From: Oscillospiraceae bacterium
GTDB taxonomy: Bacteria; Bacillota; Clostridia; Oscillospirales; Ruminococcaceae
Length of the DNA stretch: 32,262 nucleotides
Direction: 5' to 3'
NCBI GenBank assembly: GCA_009778115.1
Contig: WRKL01000013.1
Coordinates: 1 to 32,262 of the forward strand
Under the pieces are notes generated by a model. It was given only the letters and a program-made list of their open reading frames with translations. It was not told where the DNA came from and made no database searches. The position numbers and the translations under genes were made by a program. Below are positions 29,585 through 32,262 of the stretch, piece after piece. The number at the start of each line of letters is the position of its first letter. Position 1 is the first letter of the stretch.

Positions 29585-32262
29585 ATGAAGAGAACTCTGT
29601 CTATTTTATTAGCTGTGATTATGATGTTTGCATTTTTTGTCAATACCGCAGCTGCAGCAGCGGAAGAAAGCGATGGATCCGGAGGATACGCGAAAGCTGT
29701 TCTGCACTCCGAACCGGAAAGAACATACAAAAATCCGTTCAATGAAATGCCGGAACGATGGTTAACCACAAACTTCAACTCTAACATGGTGTATGGTGAA
29801 GGCGATCCGTATATAATGAAATATAACGGAATGTTTTACCTGTATGTTTCGACGGCGGACGGCAATGTAGGTATAAAGGTGTGGCATTCCGAAAATTTGA
29901 TTGATTGGACATACGGCGGATTGTGTGTGCCCAACACTGTCGGCGAGGTAGCAAGAGGAGCATACGCTCCCGAAGTTTACTATTGGAACGGAACTTTTTA
30001 TTTGTATACAGCCGCGCCGGGCGGACCTCCGCATAGGGTTTTTACATCCGATAACCCCTTAGGTCCCTTTGAATACCGGGGAACTCCGCATCCCAATGAT
30101 GTTCACGCAATAGACGGAAGTTTATTTATTGATGATGATGCTAATGCGACAAAGTATTTTTCACATTCGGGCGGCGGCGAAATTTTATACCGGCTGATGA
30201 ATGACGATTTGCTTACGGCAAAAGACGGCGGGGCAATGTACAGTATCCCCGGCGCTTCATTCAACCGCAGATGGACCGAAGGTTCACAGATATTCAAACG
30301 CAACGGGAAATATTATATTACATATACGGGTAATCATATTTTATCCCATAATTACAGGATAAAATATGCCGCGGGCGATAGTGTGCCCGGAATGAAGGAC
30401 CCGGAAAACGCTTTGCTGCTGTGCAACACCGAAGAAGGGATCGTTGGGCTCGGACACAACAGTTTTGTTGTGGGGCCCGATTTGGACAGCAGATATATCG
30501 TATATCATAACCTGCTTTCAATGCGTCCGGAACGCAGGATGAATATTGACAGAATGATTTTCAACAAAGAAAAGCTGGAAGTTCAGGGGCCTACATGGTG
30601 GGATATGCCCGTGCCTAAAATGCCGGAGTTTTATGACCGTATGAATAACGGCTCGAACTGGGACACGGCTTTCGGCGATGCTTCGGTTTCAAACAATGTT
30701 ATGACGCTTACCGGGTCTTCACGGGTTTTGTCAAAACAAAGCACACCCGGCGACTATACGGCGGAATTCAATATGTCGATTTTATCAAACCCGGGAGCAC
30801 CGTATTCAATCGGGAGCGTAATAACGTCGTACACGGATGATAAAAATTATGCAATTGTGGATTATTATGATTCCCCGAATTATGCAGACATAAGCATAAA
30901 AATCATTAAAAATGGTTCTGTTGTGTCGAGCGGCACATCGGATCTTCCAAGTGAATATTTTACGGGGATTTCCGGTGATGCGGAACTTTTGAGAAAAATT
31001 ACGGTAAAAAAAGAAGGAAATGTTTTTGACGTTTATATAGACGACCGTCTTCTTATGTCCTGCACGGGTGATTTGGACGGCGGAAAAATTGGACTTGAAA
31101 CCAAAGAAGCTACAGCAAAATTCGGTTACACAGCGTTTTCAAGCACGGTAAACGGAAATCAGGACAAAGACACACTGAAGCCTACAAATTCCGAAATGGA
31201 TGCGGTTCACGCGAATAAAACTTCAAGAGATTTTGCGACGGGCGAAATAACCGAATCCGGAGCAGATCTTGTGAGCAAATACTATAAGGATCTAGTCGCG
31301 GACGACAGTCTTACCTACAATATTCAACCGCAGGAAACATCCTACTATTCGGTGAATATCAAAGCCAAGGGAGCCGTTCCGGCGAAAGCAGATCTATACA
31401 TTGATGATACACTTGTAAAAGAGGGTGTGGTTATTGCCGAATCCGACGTATTCTCGGAAACCGCCGCCCGGCATATCGAAATAAACAAAACCGCAAAAGA
31501 ATTCAAGCTTGTGGTCACAGAGGGTACGCTGGATTTGTATTCTGTAAAGCTTGCGAAACTCGCCGATATTCATGATAGCATAGAAACCCAGGAAAATATG
31601 GAATTTGAACGGCTGTCCGGGGAATGGATAGATTATGATGACCGGATTTCGGTTTCCACGGACTCATGGGCGATGGCAGGCTACGGTACCGAATATCTGG
31701 GCGATTATGATCTTTCCGCTAACATTACACTTAACAGAGAGTCTAATGCCGGCTTTATGGTTCGAATGAAATATGCAACAAATGCGTCCGATCCGGTCGT
31801 TGGAATCGACGGTTGCCGGGATATGGACTACCATTACGGCTATTTTATCGGTCTAAATGAAGACGGGATTATTCTGGGCAAACAGATGTTTAATTGGAAA
31901 TCGCTCGCATCCAGAGAAATGTCCCTTTCAACCGGCATAAGCTATAACCTTAGGGTGCGTGTTGAAGGCGCGAATATAAGAGTCTTTTTGAATAACTTCT
32001 TACAATTGGAATACACCGATAAAGATAACCCTATTATGGAGGGCAGAATAGGGTTGCGTGCCGTTAGTTCTTCCGCGGATTACAAAGATTTGACACTAAG
32101 GCATATAAATCCGTCTCCTCCGCTGGGTCAGCGTGAAACCGTGGACAGTGATGCCGTTGAAATTTCAAGCAAGAATTTTAGAATATTTTCCAATGTATCG
32201 GGCGGCGGCGGTGCTAACGCCGGATCTCCCGGAAAAGGTTATTACCTAAAAGACGGCACAAT
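29585..32262 (+). CDS. secreted multidomain glycoside hydrolase, GH43-type (3' end outside window)
   Basis: Open for 892 codons to the window edge without a stop. The signal peptide (MKRTLSILLAVIMMFAFF, then an Ala-rich cleavage region near 22-26) directs export. A five-bladed beta-propeller follows (about 65-340). The base motif GEGDPYIMKY has Asp74; GAYAPEVYYWNGTFYLYTA matches the APEV blade motif; AIDGSLFIDDD has Asp177, the pKa modulator; TEGSQIFKRNGKYYITYT has acid Glu232. This is the GH43 triad of arabinanase/xylosidase-type enzymes. Two LamG/DUF1080-like beta sandwiches follow (about residues 357-520 and 675-840), separated by a region that may bind carbohydrate. ATG29585 has AAAGGGA upstream. 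Probably degrades plant hemicellulose. Confidence 0.9.
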   Translation, partial: MKRTLSILLAVIMMFAFFVNTAAAAAEESDGSGGYAKAVLHSEPERTYKNPFNEMPERWLTTNFNSNMVYGEGDPYIMKYNGMFYLYVSTADGNVGIKVWHSENLIDWTYGGLCVPNTVGEVARGAYAPEVYYWNGTFYLYTAAPGGPPHRVFTSDNPLGPFEYRGTPHPNDVHAIDGSLFIDDDANATKYFSHSGGGEILYRLMNDDLLTAKDGGAMYSIPGASFNRRWTEGSQIFKRNGKYYITYTGNHILSHNYRIKYAAGDSVPGMKDPENALLLCNTEEGIVGLGHNSFVVGPDLDSRYIVYHNLLSMRPERRMNIDRMIFNKEKLEVQGPTWWDMPVPKMPEFYDRMNNGSNWDTAFGDASVSNNVMTLTGSSRVLSKQSTPGDYTAEFNMSILSNPGAPYSIGSVITSYTDDKNYAIVDYYDSPNYADISIKIIKNGSVVSSGTSDLPSEYFTGISGDAELLRKITVKKEGNVFDVYIDDRLLMSCTGDLDGGKIGLETKEATAKFGYTAFSSTVNGNQDKDTLKPTNSEMDAVHANKTSRDFATGEITESGADLVSKYYKDLVADDSLTYNIQPQETSYYSVNIKAKGAVPAKADLYIDDTLVKEGVVIAESDVFSETAARHIEINKTAKEFKLVVTEGTLDLYSVKLAKLADIHDSIETQENMEFERLSGEWIDYDDRISVSTDSWAMAGYGTEYLGDYDLSANITLNRESNAGFMVRMKYATNASDPVVGIDGCRDMDYHYGYFIGLNEDGIILGKQMFNWKSLASREMSLSTGISYNLRVRVEGANIRVFLNNFLQLEYTDKDNPIMEGRIGLRAVSSSADYKDLTLRHINPSPPLGQRETVDSDAVEISSKNFRIFSNVSGGGGANAGSPGKGYYLKDGT

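Overview
The window looks like a chromosomal segment of a low-to-moderate GC, anaerobic, endospore-forming member of the Clostridia (Bacillota), probably near the Ruminococcaceae/Oscillospiraceae. This is inferred from the housekeeping order smc-ftsY-rdgB-nadD-LCP-rsfS-leuS, purine-rich Shine-Dalgarno sites, CotF-type spore coat genes, a rubredoxin-rubrerythrin pair, an anaerobic sulfatase-maturating enzyme and gut/biomass-type carbohydrate genes. No phage, conjugative or CRISPR locus was seen, and no transposase.

Layout. (1) 1-3700: tRNA-Glu(UUC), then four small, separately terminated genes for envelope proteins: two zinc-ribbon membrane proteins, a DUF3862-like lipoprotein and a DUF2500-like membrane protein. 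They are punctuated by related hairpins and a dispersed repeat (called family B here). (2) 3600-15240: a long co-directional housekeeping block. It covers chromosome condensation (smc), membrane protein targeting (ftsY), nucleotide-pool cleaning (rdgB), NAD synthesis (nadD), two tandem LytR-CpsA-Psr proteins, ribosome silencing (rsfS) and leucyl-tRNA synthetase (leuS), ending in a strong terminator. Internal promoters precede smc and the first LCP gene. (3) 15380-15880 on the minus strand: two small spore coat proteins, divergent from an anSME-type radical SAM gene. (4) 17370-19940 on the minus strand: a GHL10-type glycoside hydrolase lipoprotein and a signal-peptidase-like membrane protein without a recognisable active site. 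(5) 20310-23216: valS with a strong promoter, an unusual repeat-flanked leader and a terminator. (6) 23460-27163: Gfo/Idh/MocA oxidoreductase, sugar isomerase and 5'-nucleotidase lipoprotein. (7) 27320-28257: rubredoxin and rubrerythrin behind a promoter and a potentially structured leader. (8) 28390-32262: an aldo/keto-reductase-like protein lacking canonical catalytic residues, and the first 892 codons of a secreted multidomain GH43-type enzyme that runs off the window.

The most unusual structure is a dispersed, MITE-like repeat (family A here) present in eight complete or partial copies in 32 kb. The outer ends contain GACCTCCTCG-like sequence next to TA. Five copies begin within 12 nt of a stop codon, four of them within about 2 nt. 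One truncated copy seems to provide the Shine-Dalgarno site of the next gene, and two identical 20-bp ends flank the valS promoter. No carrier transposase is visible. All functional calls are from reading the sequence; no database search was run.
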